This document shows positions 7,768 to 16,723 of a stretch of 64,000 bases of DNA, piece by piece (position 1 is the first letter of the stretch; each line of letters begins with the position of its first letter). The notes beneath the pieces were generated by a model that did not search any database, was not told the origin of the DNA, and worked only from the letters and a program-made list of their open reading frames with translations. The translations under genes and the position numbers were made by a program. The stretch is from Rurimicrobium sp040387755 (GTDB lineage: Bacteria > Bacteroidota > Bacteroidia > Chitinophagales > Chitinophagaceae), in assembly GCA_040387755.1 (NCBI GenBank), contig JAZKDB010000003.1, positions 62,001 to 126,000 of the forward strand, in the 5' to 3' direction.

Positions 7768-9672
7768 TTAAAATTTAAATCCGGCTCCGGCTGTCCACCA
7801 TCTGTTTGGCATTTTACTGCCCAGCAAATCACTGTATTGAATGTTGCCTATATTGTTACAGCTCACAAATGCCGACCAATGTTTGTCGAATTGATATCCC
7901 AGACGGGCATTGGTCAGAAAGTACGATGAAGTAATACTCGCATTGATTGCGGCGGCAGTTAAAGGCGCTCTTTCTTTGTACAGCATATTTATTGCAATGC
8001 TCAGGTTTTTAAAACTGTATATTAAAGTACCCTGTACCAATGTTTTGGCATGAGCAATGATATAAAAAGAAGGCTTAGGGTCGTCGCTGGTAGATTTCAG
8101 GAATGTAGCGCCAACAGTAGCATACAGATGATGATTAGTGGCTATATTTTTTTGAAAAGTCAACTCAATTTCAACGCCTTTTGTTTCTACTTTTTTAATG
8201 TTTTTGGCTAATGCATATGTACCGTTTGTATCCAGATTTGTTTTGCGTGGCATGTCTGAATAAGGGGTAGGGCTCCAATCGATTACGTCGTTTTGACTAC
8301 GTAAAAATGCCGAGCCATTCAGTCTGAAATACTCGCCTAAGCGGGCAGTGGCGCCAGCCTCGTAGCTCCATGAATTTTCGGTACTTAAATCCGGATTGCC
8401 GATGCTACCGCTTTTTACCAAAGCTTTATTATAGTTGTTGTATCTCTCTGTGAAATCGGCGCTGCGCGTGGCTCTTCCTGCATTGGCACGAAAGGTGATA
8501 TTGGGTAAAACATAAGAAACATTGGCTTGTGGCAGAACAGTAAAGCCATAGTTTTCGTCATAATCACCACGAAGGCTGGCTCCGATTCTCCAGTTTTTTT
8601 GGCTGTATAAAAGTGTACCAAATAATGCAGCCTGACCTGTTTGATGATCACCTCTATCGTTAGATTGGATGCTTCGTTGAGAGATTTGCACCCCTCCGGA
8701 AGTACTGATTCGTTCACTGAATTTATGTGTATTAATGTATTGAGCTAATGCAAAGCGCGAATTGTTTTCGTTGGCAGGAATAACCGTGTTAAAAGCATAA
8801 TAATCACTTGTTTGCTTATACACAGCATCTATTTGATGACTTCCATTTTTAGTTTGTTTCTTTAATTGGGCCTGATTCCAAAGAGTGCTCACTTTCTCTG
8901 TAGCTGTATCGCTGCCAAAAGTGGTATAGAAATTTTGTGCTGCAAAATCTCTGCTGTCGTAGCTGCTGCGCAAAGATAATTGCCAGGCTTTGGGTAATTT
9001 AAATGTAAAAGAACCGCTGATAGTATGGTTGTTCAGGTAGCCCCTGTTGTTGCCTCTTAATAGCTGGCCGGTTGTATTGTTGCTCAATACGCCAATGCTC
9101 CCGTTAGCCTTTTTGCCGGTCATCATTAAGCCTGCATCAGCCGCATAGAAATTGTACTCGCCGGCAGTGGCCTTTACCTGACCTGTGATATCTGAAGAGT
9201 CCTTAAATGCATGAAATGCTTTACTGATAATATTAATCACACCACCAACGGCTTCAGCACCATAGACGGCAGCTGCAGGCCCGCGTAAAACCTCAATACG
9301 CTCTATCTCATAAGGAGCTATCGGCATATAGCCATTAAAATGCCCTGTAATCGGGTCGTTTAATTTAATGCCATCCAATAAAATAAGCACCTGCTGATAA
9401 GTGCCGCCACGCAATACAATATCGCTTTGCGCACCCATTGGGCCACGGCTTTGTACTTCTACTCCGGGTACATATTTGAGCAGTTCGTCCAGTGAGTTAA
9501 CAGGTAATTGCTGAAACATCTTTCCATCAATCACGGTAATGTTGCGGCCTGTTTCGTTTGCTTTTTGGGCAATGCGGCCGGAAGTTACCGAAACAGGGTT
9601 TAAATCAATTTTGGTTTGTGCAGAAAGCATTTCTGCATAAACCAGAAAAGAGAGGAGTAATAGTTTCTTCAT
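7768..9672 (-). CDS. TonB-dependent outer membrane receptor (BtuB/CirA-like)
   Basis: A 634-residue outer-membrane barrel with a plug. A signal peptide (MKKLLLLSFLVYAEMLSAQ) is followed by a TonB-box-like VSVTS, the plug domain (~25-150: LDELLKYVPGVEVQSRG, DIVLRGG, VLILLDGIKLNDP, IERIEVLRGPAAAVYGAEAV, GGVINIISK) and a 22-strand barrel ending in an aromatic residue (GAGFKF). It lacks the carboxypeptidase-like extension of SusC proteins and has no SusD neighbour, so small cofactor or siderophore uptake (cobalamin-like) is more likely than glycan import. The substrate is not determined. No cobalamin riboswitch fits the 190-base upstream gap. Confidence 0.93.
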   Translation of the reverse strand: MKKLLLLSFLVYAEMLSAQTKIDLNPVSVTSGRIAQKANETGRNITVIDGKMFQQLPVNSLDELLKYVPGVEVQSRGPMGAQSDIVLRGGTYQQVLILLDGIKLNDPITGHFNGYMPIAPYEIERIEVLRGPAAAVYGAEAVGGVINIISKAFHAFKDSSDITGQVKATAGEYNFYAADAGLMMTGKKANGSIGVLSNNTTGQLLRGNNRGYLNNHTISGSFTFKLPKAWQLSLRSSYDSRDFAAQNFYTTFGSDTATEKVSTLWNQAQLKKQTKNGSHQIDAVYKQTSDYYAFNTVIPANENNSRFALAQYINTHKFSERISTSGGVQISQRSIQSNDRGDHQTGQAALFGTLLYSQKNWRIGASLRGDYDENYGFTVLPQANVSYVLPNITFRANAGRATRSADFTERYNNYNKALVKSGSIGNPDLSTENSWSYEAGATARLGEYFRLNGSAFLRSQNDVIDWSPTPYSDMPRKTNLDTNGTYALAKNIKKVETKGVEIELTFQKNIATNHHLYATVGATFLKSTSDDPKPSFYIIAHAKTLVQGTLIYSFKNLSIAINMLYKERAPLTAAAINASITSSYFLTNARLGYQFDKHWSAFVSCNNIGNIQYSDLLGSKMPNRWWTAGAGFKF

Positions 9673-9846
9673 AAGTTTCTTTTAAGTTTAGTGCGCCGCG
9701 AAAATAGGGTCGGAACTACTTGTCGGAATCATTAAAATTTTAGCCCTTAATGAAGTGTTGATTCTGAACTGCGCTATATATTACACATTGCAAAAAATAC
9801 AGTTTGGTTATTTTCAAATTTTCTGCTCAGATGCCAAATTGCCGAT

Positions 9847-9854
9847 TATTTTTG
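9847..9854 (+). promoter_or_regulatory. Putative -7 box before the glycosyltransferase gene
   Basis: TATTTTTG fits TAnnTTTG, 9 bases before the chosen ATG at 9863. This supports the short start and implies a very short leader. Confidence 0.4.
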
Positions 9855-9862
9855 TAGTCTTA

Positions 9863-11071
9863 ATGAAGAAACAAAACACAATTTTGATTGTATGCAACCG
9901 AGTGCCCTTTCCGCTAAAGGATGGTGGTGCCTTGGCTATGTTTGCTATGATTAATGGCTGGCACAAATTGGGTTGGCAGGTTCATGTATTGACGATGAAT
10001 ACCTCAAGACACAGGATTTCGGCTGATCAACTACCCGAATTATTCAGGCAGATTGAAAGTTTTGAAATGGTGGATGTGGATACGGAAATTCGCTTAATCC
10101 CGACGCTGAAGAATTTTATATTTAGCAAAAAACCTCAACATGCCGAGCGTTTTTATTTCAAGCATTTCGAAGAGAAGCTAATGGATGCAATAAAAAAAAT
10201 TAATCCGCAGGTCATTCAACTGGAGAGTATTTATCTGCAGGAGTATAGCACTGCCATTCACAATCATAGTGAGGCTTTGTTGATACAAAGGTTGCATAAT
10301 ATCGAGGCCGAATTGTGGCAGCGCCTTGCCGAAGAAACAAATAACATTTTCAAACAATTTTACTTGCGCAATCTCTCTAAAAGAATTGGCAATTACGAAA
10401 AGAGTGTCTGGGATAATTGTGACGCACTCATTGCCATTACTAATGCCGATGAATCTTATATTAGAAATACAGATTGCAGCACAAAAATGGTTACCATTCC
10501 TTTTGGAATTGAGCTCTCAGATATTCAGGAAACGACAGATGTCCCCGGGTGTGAAACCTATCATATTGGTGCTATGGACTGGCAACCAAACATTGAGGCT
10601 ATGGAGTGGATGCGTGATGAAATTGTACCTGCAATACTGAAGCAAATACCCAAATTCTCCTTTCAGTTTGCAGGACGTAATATGCCGGATGCTTTTAAAC
10701 AAAACAAAGAAGAATCTTTTTTTTGTGCCGGGGAGGTAAAGGATGCGGCTGCTTTTATGGAGGATAAAAAAGTACTTATTGTGCCGCTGAGGTCGGGCTC
10801 AGGTATCCGTATCAAAACACTGGAAGCCATGGCCGCAGGGAAAATTGTGATTAGTACCAGTGTGGGTATTCAGGGTATTGAAGCGTTGGATAAGATACAT
10901 TTTTTAAAGGTCGATACTGCTGCAGAATTTGCATCTGCCATTGACTGGTGTATGCATAATCGGCAGGCCGCTTTAACGATAGCGGCTAATGCACAGCAAT
11001 TAATCAGTGAAAAGTATAATCAAAATGTTTTGATGAAACGTCTGGCAGATTTTGTAGAAAAATTATCATAA
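9863..11071 (+). CDS. Glycosyltransferase, GT4-like (GT-B fold)
   Basis: The start at 9863 (MKKQNTILIVCNRVPFPL) is preferred over the longer frame because it begins with the first Rossmann strand and follows a promoter-like box; this gives 402 residues. The N-terminal half binds acceptor (KDGGALAMFAMINGW, ALLIQRLHNIEAELW). The C-terminal half has the nucleotide-sugar pattern YHIGAMDWQPNIEAMEWM, then VLIVPLRSGSGIRIKTLEAM with the conserved acidic Glu, and GKIVISTSVGIQGIE. No signal peptide or membrane segment, so a cytosolic or membrane-associated enzyme. The sugar and acceptor are unknown. It stands alone, 48 bases ahead of the hydrate-repair gene. Confidence 0.88.
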   Translation: MKKQNTILIVCNRVPFPLKDGGALAMFAMINGWHKLGWQVHVLTMNTSRHRISADQLPELFRQIESFEMVDVDTEIRLIPTLKNFIFSKKPQHAERFYFKHFEEKLMDAIKKINPQVIQLESIYLQEYSTAIHNHSEALLIQRLHNIEAELWQRLAEETNNIFKQFYLRNLSKRIGNYEKSVWDNCDALIAITNADESYIRNTDCSTKMVTIPFGIELSDIQETTDVPGCETYHIGAMDWQPNIEAMEWMRDEIVPAILKQIPKFSFQFAGRNMPDAFKQNKEESFFCAGEVKDAAAFMEDKKVLIVPLRSGSGIRIKTLEAMAAGKIVISTSVGIQGIEALDKIHFLKVDTAAEFASAIDWCMHNRQAALTIAANAQQLISEKYNQNVLMKRLADFVEKLS

Positions 11072-11119
11072 GCAACGGTTTTTATTGTTCAATTTTGCAG
11101 TACAATAAACGATAACAAA

Positions 11120-12631
11120 ATGAAAGTATTCAATGCTGCGCAAATAAAAGCTTGCGATGCCTATACCATCCATGCATCCGGCATCACAACAATGGATCTG
11201 ATAGACAGAGCAGCATTGGCCTGTGCAAGGCATATTGTGGGTAAATACACGACTGAAACTCCTTTTGTAGTATTATGCGGGATGGGCAATAATGGCGCAG
11301 ACGGGTTGGCGTTGGCGCTTATTTTATTACAAAATGGTTATGGGGTAAAGGTATTTGTGCTGCAACACAGAAATGAAAATACCCCTGAAAATAAAAGCCT
11401 GCTGAATAAGATTTTGCGCATTAATGCAGCGTTAGTGGATTATGTTGAGCCCGAAACTTTTTTGACAGATTTACCAGAACAGGTGGTGCTCGTCGATGCG
11501 ATATTGGGTACAGGCCTTGGCAGACCTGTAGAGGGTTGGCTGGCGGATTTTTTTAGCCATATCAACCAGTTGCGTAATTTTAAAATTGCAATAGATATAC
11601 CCAGTGGTATGCCGGCAGATTCTGTTCCGAATGCAGAGGAATCTATGATTATCTCTGCTCAGGAAACACTTAGTTTTCAATTGTATAAAAGGAGTTTTCT
11701 ACATCCGGAAACCGCTGCTCATTGCGGACAAATTCACTTATTGGACATTGGCTTACATCCTACTTTTATAGAAGCCACACATACTCATTACCAAACAATT
11801 GATGCCGAACACCTTACCCCTCTTATTAAAAGCAAATCTGTGTTTTCTTACAAGAATCAGCATGGACATGCTTTTATTGTTGGTGGTAGCAAAGGTAAAA
11901 CCGGGGCTGCAATACTGGCTGTCACAGCTGCATTGCGCTCGGGTGCAGGATTGGTGAGCAGCATTATTCCTGCAGAATGTTATGTGCCGGTCCAAACTGT
12001 TGCCCCCGAAGCTATGTGCCATACTTCGGGTGTAAATTTCATAGAAAGTATTGAGTCTTTTGACGGAGCAAGCGCTGTGGGCATTGGTATGGGTATGGGC
12101 ATGCATGACGCTACAGTTAAAGCTTTTGCCCAATTTATCGAAGTCTGTACTTTGCCCTGTGTTTTTGATGCAGATGCCTTAAATATTCTGGCACAACACC
12201 CTGAACTGATGAATAAAATACCCGAAAATTCAATACTGACACCTCATGTAGCTGAGTGCGACAGAATGTTTGCTAAAAGTACCAATAGTATGCAGCGGGT
12301 GGAACATGTGCGGATGCAGGCGATGCGCTATAAGGTATGTATTGTCCTCAAAGGGCACCATACAGTGGTGGCCACTCCTGATGGTGATTGTTTTTATAAC
12401 CTGAATGGTAATGCAGGTATGGCAAAGGGTGGAAGCGGAGATGTGCTAACAGGTCTGCTGACAGGTTTATTGGCACAGGGCTATCAGGCAGAGAAGGCTG
12501 CACTGCTGGGGGTTTATCTGCATGGTTTGGCAGGAGATATTACTAAAGCGACGTATGGAGAGCAGGCAATGAATGCTACCGATTTGGTGCAGAGCATGGT
12601 AAAGGCATGGCAAAAGTTAGCGAAAACGTAA
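11120..12631 (+). CDS. nnr: Bifunctional NAD(P)H-hydrate epimerase/dehydratase
   Basis: A 503-residue metabolite-repair enzyme that rescues damaged NADH and NADPH hydrates. The N-terminal epimerase (YjeF_N, ~1-215) shows VLCGMGNNGADGLALAL and VDAILGTGLGRPV. The C-terminal ADP/ATP-dependent dehydratase (~225-503, ribokinase fold) shows HAFIVGGSKGKTGAAILA, FDADALNIL, TPHVAECDRM, VVLKGHHTVV and the signature NGNAGMAKGGSGDVLTGL with the catalytic Asp. The fused form is common in bacteria. The product acts in the cytosol. It lies between a glycosyltransferase and a response regulator with no obvious functional link. Confidence 0.96.
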   Translation: MKVFNAAQIKACDAYTIHASGITTMDLIDRAALACARHIVGKYTTETPFVVLCGMGNNGADGLALALILLQNGYGVKVFVLQHRNENTPENKSLLNKILRINAALVDYVEPETFLTDLPEQVVLVDAILGTGLGRPVEGWLADFFSHINQLRNFKIAIDIPSGMPADSVPNAEESMIISAQETLSFQLYKRSFLHPETAAHCGQIHLLDIGLHPTFIEATHTHYQTIDAEHLTPLIKSKSVFSYKNQHGHAFIVGGSKGKTGAAILAVTAALRSGAGLVSSIIPAECYVPVQTVAPEAMCHTSGVNFIESIESFDGASAVGIGMGMGMHDATVKAFAQFIEVCTLPCVFDADALNILAQHPELMNKIPENSILTPHVAECDRMFAKSTNSMQRVEHVRMQAMRYKVCIVLKGHHTVVATPDGDCFYNLNGNAGMAKGGSGDVLTGLLTGLLAQGYQAEKAALLGVYLHGLAGDITKATYGEQAMNATDLVQSMVKAWQKLAKT

Positions 12632-12670
12632 ATTTGTTCATTTAATATACGTAATAGCACAATACAGCGT

Positions 12671-12678
12671 TATATTTG
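12671..12678 (+). promoter_or_regulatory. Putative -7 box for the response regulator
   Basis: TATATTTG fits TAnnTTTG and lies 23 bases before the ATG. Confidence 0.4.
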
Positions 12679-12701
12679 AAAAACAGAAAATCAACCAAAC
12701 A

Positions 12702-13406
12702 ATGGAAAAAGAAAAATCAAAAGTGCTCCTTGTAGAAGATGATACCAACTTTGGCATTGTCCTCAAAAATTACTTAGAACTTAATGACCTCATAGTAGAA
12801 CTTTGCCGTGATGGTATTTTGGGCCTTGCTGCCTTCCGTCGTGAGAAGTTTGATATCTGCCTGCTTGATGTAATGATGCCCAATATGGATGGATTTACAT
12901 TGGCCGAAGAAATACGCAATGTAGACCCCGATATTCCTTTATTTTTCCTTTCTGCCAAAAGCATGAAAGACGATATTCTTAACGGTTACAAATTAGGTGC
13001 AGATGATTATATCACCAAACCTTTTGACAGTGATGTATTGTTGCACAAAATAAAAGCAGTGCTGAAACGCAATCAGGAGCTCAATGAGAAACAACATTCT
13101 CAGATTGAGTTCAAGATTGGCAAATATGATTTCAATAGTAAAATCCGTTCTCTTACTGCTGATGGTGTGACACAAACCCTTTCACCTAAAGAGAATGAAT
13201 TATTGCTGATGCTGGCCGAATATAAAAACGATTTATTACCTCGTGAACAGGCGTTAAAACGTATCTGGGGTAGTGATACTTACTTCAATGGTCGTAGTAT
13301 GGACGTGTACATTGCCAAATTGCGTAAATATCTTAAAGAAGATTCTTCTGTTGAAATCGTGAATATCCACGGAATGGGATTCCGCCTGGTCGTTCCGGAA
13401 AGTTAG
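12702..13406 (+). CDS. OmpR-family two-component response regulator
   Basis: A 234-residue regulator. The receiver domain (~5-120) has the acidic pair in LLVEDD, the phosphoacceptor Asp56 in CLLDVMMPNMDG, the conserved Ser in FFLSAKS and the Lys of DYITKPF. The winged-helix DNA-binding domain (~135-232) has SPKENELLLMLAEY, the recognition region FNGRSMDVYIAKLRKYLKED and the final hairpin IVNIHGMGFRL. It resembles the RprY-type regulators of Bacteroidota, but I do not assign a name. No kinase is next to it; the nearest histidine kinase is at 29060, so the pair may be split. It ends at a strong shared terminator. Confidence 0.94.
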   Translation: MEKEKSKVLLVEDDTNFGIVLKNYLELNDLIVELCRDGILGLAAFRREKFDICLLDVMMPNMDGFTLAEEIRNVDPDIPLFFLSAKSMKDDILNGYKLGADDYITKPFDSDVLLHKIKAVLKRNQELNEKQHSQIEFKIGKYDFNSKIRSLTADGVTQTLSPKENELLLMLAEYKNDLLPREQALKRIWGSDTYFNGRSMDVYIAKLRKYLKEDSSVEIVNIHGMGFRLVVPES

Positions 13407-13433
13407 TTTGATTAAGTTTAATTTTATAATTGT

Positions 13434-13474
13434 AATGAGGCCAATCTGACAAACAGATTGGCCTCATTGTTTTG
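13434..13474. terminator. Bidirectional terminator between response regulator and priA
   Basis: A perfect 15-base stem, AATGAGGCCAATCTG paired with CAGATTGGCCTCATT around a 5-base loop, followed by GTTTT on the plus strand. It lies between two convergent genes. Confidence 0.85.
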
Positions 13475-13513
13475 CTGAAATCAATTGTGTTTGTACTAAT
13501 GCCTACCCTAAAA

Positions 13514-15982
13514 CTACACCGTATCTACATCAAAAATAATCTGTACTCCTGAAAAGCCTTTCTTGCCAAGGCTCAGATTTCTTTGGCTTTTGAGCTTTTC
13601 TTTTACCTCCTGCAATAAATGACTGTCGCGAGGACATTTTATCCATACCTCTTGTACAAACTGATTTCTTACCCTTGCAATACCAGCCGGCACGGGGCCT
13701 TGTACGGTTATCCCTTCAATGCTTAAAACCGATTGTGCCATTTCTGCAGCTGCTTCTATTGCTTTCTGCTCATCGCGGTGGCGGCAAATAATTTTGATAA
13801 TCCGGCTGAAAGGCGGATAATCAAATTGCTGACGATAATGAATCTCATTAAGATAAAAACTACGCGTATCATGCTGCTGTACCCACTGCAAAACCGGATG
13901 TTGCAGATTATAGGCCTGCACCAAAACTTGTCCTGCACCATCTACACGGCCTGCTCTGCCACTTACTTGACTCATCAGTTGGAAAGCTCTTTCATTCACT
14001 CTGAAATCGGGATAGTTGAGTAAACTGTCTGCGCTGAGAATGCCTACCAGAGATACATTCGGGAAATCCAGGCCCTTTACCACCATTTGTGTGCCTACCA
14101 AAATGTCAATCTCGTGTTTGTTGAGCTTGTCAAGCAATTGTGCAAATTGCTGCTTGCCACGTGTGCTGTCCAAATCCATCCGTGCCACCCTTGCTTTCGG
14201 GAAGAGCATTTGCACTTCTTCTTCTATTTTTTGTGTGCCAAAGGTTTTACTCACCAGGTCTGTGCTGCCGCATTTGAGGCAATTGTGCAGTACACGTACT
14301 TTGCTGCCACAATAATGGCAATGCAATTTGTCTGTACTCTTATGGTAGGTCAATGCTACCGAACAGTTGCTGCATTGAGGCACCCATCCGCAACTGCGGC
14401 ACAGCTGAAAAGGACTGTATCCACGTTTGTTCTGAAACAAAATGACCTGTTTGCCCTTATCCATCGCCATCGCCATAGCATGTTGCAATTCAGGGGTCAA
14501 TAAGCGTACACCCAGTTTATATACCTGATCCAGGCTGCGTGCATCAATCAATTGTACTTCAGGCATTTTTACACCCTGAAAGCGCTCATTAAGCAAAGCA
14601 AAACCATATTTATGCTGCTGCACATTATAGAGGCTTTCTACCGAAGGTGTTGCAGATCCCAGCAGTACATTGGCCTTGTATAATTTGGCCAGATAAATGG
14701 CTGCATCTCTGGCATGAAATCTTGGTGCAGGGTCTTGCTGTTTATAAGAGCTGTCGTGCTCTTCATCCACAATAACGATGTCCAAACTATTGTAGGGCAG
14801 CCATAAGGCGGAACGGGTGCCAACCACTAATTTATAAGTATTGCGGCGTACTTTCTCCCAGATTTCCACACGTTCGTTGTGCGAAAAACGACTGTGGTAA
14901 ACACCCATTTCTTCCCCAAAATAAGCACGAAGACGTTGGACTAACTGAGTAGTCAATGCAATTTCGGGCAACAGAAAAACCGCCTGTTTACCACTGGCGA
15001 TGCATTCCTTTATTTTTTCGATATAGAGCAAAGTTTTGCCGGAGCCGGTAACGCCTTGCAAGAGGCAAACTTCTTTTTCTTTAAAGACATTACCAATGCT
15101 ATCATAAGCTTTTTGCTGGGCTTCAGTTAATACAATTGGCGCTTGTTGTTCTGAAGGAATATACTGCAGCCGGTCTGCATCCCTTATTTCCACTTCGAAG
15201 ATGCCTTTGTCCAGCAAAGGTTTTAACTGTGCTGCTGTAGCTCCTGCCTGATCTAGTAATGTATTGCGAAGTACGTAGCCCTGTTTCTTATTCATTTGCA
15301 AATAGCCCATCAATAAGGCTAATTGCTTGGGCGATTTTTGGAGTTTGTCAAATAGTTGATGTAAAGCAGACTCTTCGGCATACTCATCTGAAAGGATAAT
15401 GACTTTTTCTTTACGTGGCCGGTAAGTTTGTTCCAGACCTTCGTTGAGATAAACAGTTTCGTTTTCGATGAGCTCATTAAGGACAGTGGGTAAATATACC
15501 GGACCAACAATTGCCCTCAATTCGCTGATGGTCATTTCTTTTTTTAGCAGAAGAGATTGCACTGCTATAAAAGCCTGATCAGTCCAGACTAATGAATCGA
15601 AATCTTTTCTGTCTGCCCATTCTATTCGGGTTTCACTCATTAGCTTGAGATGGGCCGGCAATGCAGCATTCATCACTTCACCTGGAGATGCAATATAATA
15701 TTGTCCTACCCAATCCCAGAATTGCAATTGTAATTCCTGCACCACAGGAGATTGGTCCAGCAGATTGCGGATGGGCATTATTTCAAAAGCATCTGATTTA
15801 ATGTTGTGTAAGCTTTGAACAATACCTGCAAAAAATTTATTGCCTTTCAGGGCTACTTCTACCCGCATACCCACAGCTATTTTACCCTGAAACTCAATGG
15901 GGATTCCATACGTAAGTGTTTGGGGCAGATTAAGCGGTAAGATGATTTCAGCAAAGCGAAAATCCTGAGTAGCGGCTGTCAT
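13514..15982 (-). CDS. priA: Primosomal protein N' (replication restart helicase PriA)
   Basis: An 822-residue superfamily 2 helicase that recognises stalled forks and reloads the replisome. The N-terminal 3'-end-binding domain (~1-110) is followed by a linker, then the helicase core with Walker A GVTGSGKT, DEEH box, HARDAA and GSATPSVES. Next is the zinc-binding region with paired cysteines (CRSCGWVPQCSNC, CHYCGSKV, CLKCGS), and then the second RecA lobe (GTQKIEEEVQMLFP, GTQMVVKGLDFPNVSLVG, SQVSGRAGR). Length and all motifs are normal. It is convergent with the response regulator and divergent from the DUF2461 gene. Cytosolic; no partner primosome genes nearby. Confidence 0.97.
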   Translation of the reverse strand: MTAATQDFRFAEIILPLNLPQTLTYGIPIEFQGKIAVGMRVEVALKGNKFFAGIVQSLHNIKSDAFEIMPIRNLLDQSPVVQELQLQFWDWVGQYYIASPGEVMNAALPAHLKLMSETRIEWADRKDFDSLVWTDQAFIAVQSLLLKKEMTISELRAIVGPVYLPTVLNELIENETVYLNEGLEQTYRPRKEKVIILSDEYAEESALHQLFDKLQKSPKQLALLMGYLQMNKKQGYVLRNTLLDQAGATAAQLKPLLDKGIFEVEIRDADRLQYIPSEQQAPIVLTEAQQKAYDSIGNVFKEKEVCLLQGVTGSGKTLLYIEKIKECIASGKQAVFLLPEIALTTQLVQRLRAYFGEEMGVYHSRFSHNERVEIWEKVRRNTYKLVVGTRSALWLPYNSLDIVIVDEEHDSSYKQQDPAPRFHARDAAIYLAKLYKANVLLGSATPSVESLYNVQQHKYGFALLNERFQGVKMPEVQLIDARSLDQVYKLGVRLLTPELQHAMAMAMDKGKQVILFQNKRGYSPFQLCRSCGWVPQCSNCSVALTYHKSTDKLHCHYCGSKVRVLHNCLKCGSTDLVSKTFGTQKIEEEVQMLFPKARVARMDLDSTRGKQQFAQLLDKLNKHEIDILVGTQMVVKGLDFPNVSLVGILSADSLLNYPDFRVNERAFQLMSQVSGRAGRVDGAGQVLVQAYNLQHPVLQWVQQHDTRSFYLNEIHYRQQFDYPPFSRIIKIICRHRDEQKAIEAAAEMAQSVLSIEGITVQGPVPAGIARVRNQFVQEVWIKCPRDSHLLQEVKEKLKSQRNLSLGKKGFSGVQIIFDVDTV

Positions 15983-16034
15983 TCTGCTGCAAGATACTTA
16001 ATTGGCATAATCCCTGAAAGAGTAAATTCTGTAT

Positions 16035-16042
16035 TATATTTG
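16035..16042 (+). promoter_or_regulatory. Putative -7 box for the DUF2461 gene
   Basis: TATATTTG fits TAnnTTTG, 18 bases before the ATG at 16061. Confidence 0.4.
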
Positions 16043-16060
16043 GGCTGACAATTTGTTTGT

Positions 16061-16723
16061 ATGCTGCAAAAATCTACCCAGGAATTTCTGATTGAATTAA
16101 ATGAGAATAACCACAAAGCATGGTTTGATGAAAACCGTAAAAAGTACGAAGCAGCGAAACAGGATTTTGAGCTGTTTATTTCTGAAGTGCTTGTTTCCTG
16201 TACACCTTTAATTCCTGAGCTGGAAGGAAGAAAAGCAAAGGATTGCATCTTTCGGATTTTTAAAGATGTTCGGTTTTCGAAGGACAAAGTGCCTTATAAA
16301 AACAATTTTGGTGCAGCATTTGGTAAAGGTGACAAGAAGGCCATTGGTGGCGGATTCTATATTCATTTTCAACCGGGTAATCATAATTTTGTCGGTGGAG
16401 GCATCTGGATGCCAGAGGCAAATTCTTTAAAAGCAATCCGTCAGGAAATTGATTACAGCTTTACTGATTTTAAAGCCATCATACATAAACCTTCTTTCAG
16501 GAAAATGTTTGGAGATCTTGACCAATCAGAGAAACTCAAAAAATGCCCGAAAGATTATACTGATGACAACCCTGCGCTGGAATACCTGAAATTAAAAAGT
16601 TTTACTGTAGGCACTGCCCTTACGGATAAAGAAATGATGGGAAAAGATGCTGTATCAAAAATAACAACCATTGTCAAAGAGATGAAACCTTTTATTGACT
16701 TTTTGGATAAGGCTGTTGGCTAA
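16061..16723 (+). CDS. DUF2461 (TIGR02453) family protein
   Basis: A 220-residue protein of a widespread family with no established function. Matching features are FLIELNENNHKAWFDENRKKYE near the N-terminus, RIFKDVRFSKDKVPYKNNFGA in the middle, GGGFYIHFQPGNHNFVGGGIWMP, and LKLKSFTVGTALTDKEM. No signal peptide or membrane segment, so probably cytosolic. Its stop codon touches the stop codon of the convergent PorP/SprF gene with no base between them, leaving no room for a terminator. The family call is firm; the role is unknown. Confidence 0.88.
   Translation: MLQKSTQEFLIELNENNHKAWFDENRKKYEAAKQDFELFISEVLVSCTPLIPELEGRKAKDCIFRIFKDVRFSKDKVPYKNNFGAAFGKGDKKAIGGGFYIHFQPGNHNFVGGGIWMPEANSLKAIRQEIDYSFTDFKAIIHKPSFRKMFGDLDQSEKLKKCPKDYTDDNPALEYLKLKSFTVGTALTDKEMMGKDAVSKITTIVKEMKPFIDFLDKAVG

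Noticed and set aside
9673..9862. Cobalamin riboswitch upstream of the BtuB-like receptor
   Set aside because: The gap is about 190 bases shared with a divergent gene, and no B12-box or conserved GCCACTG core is visible.
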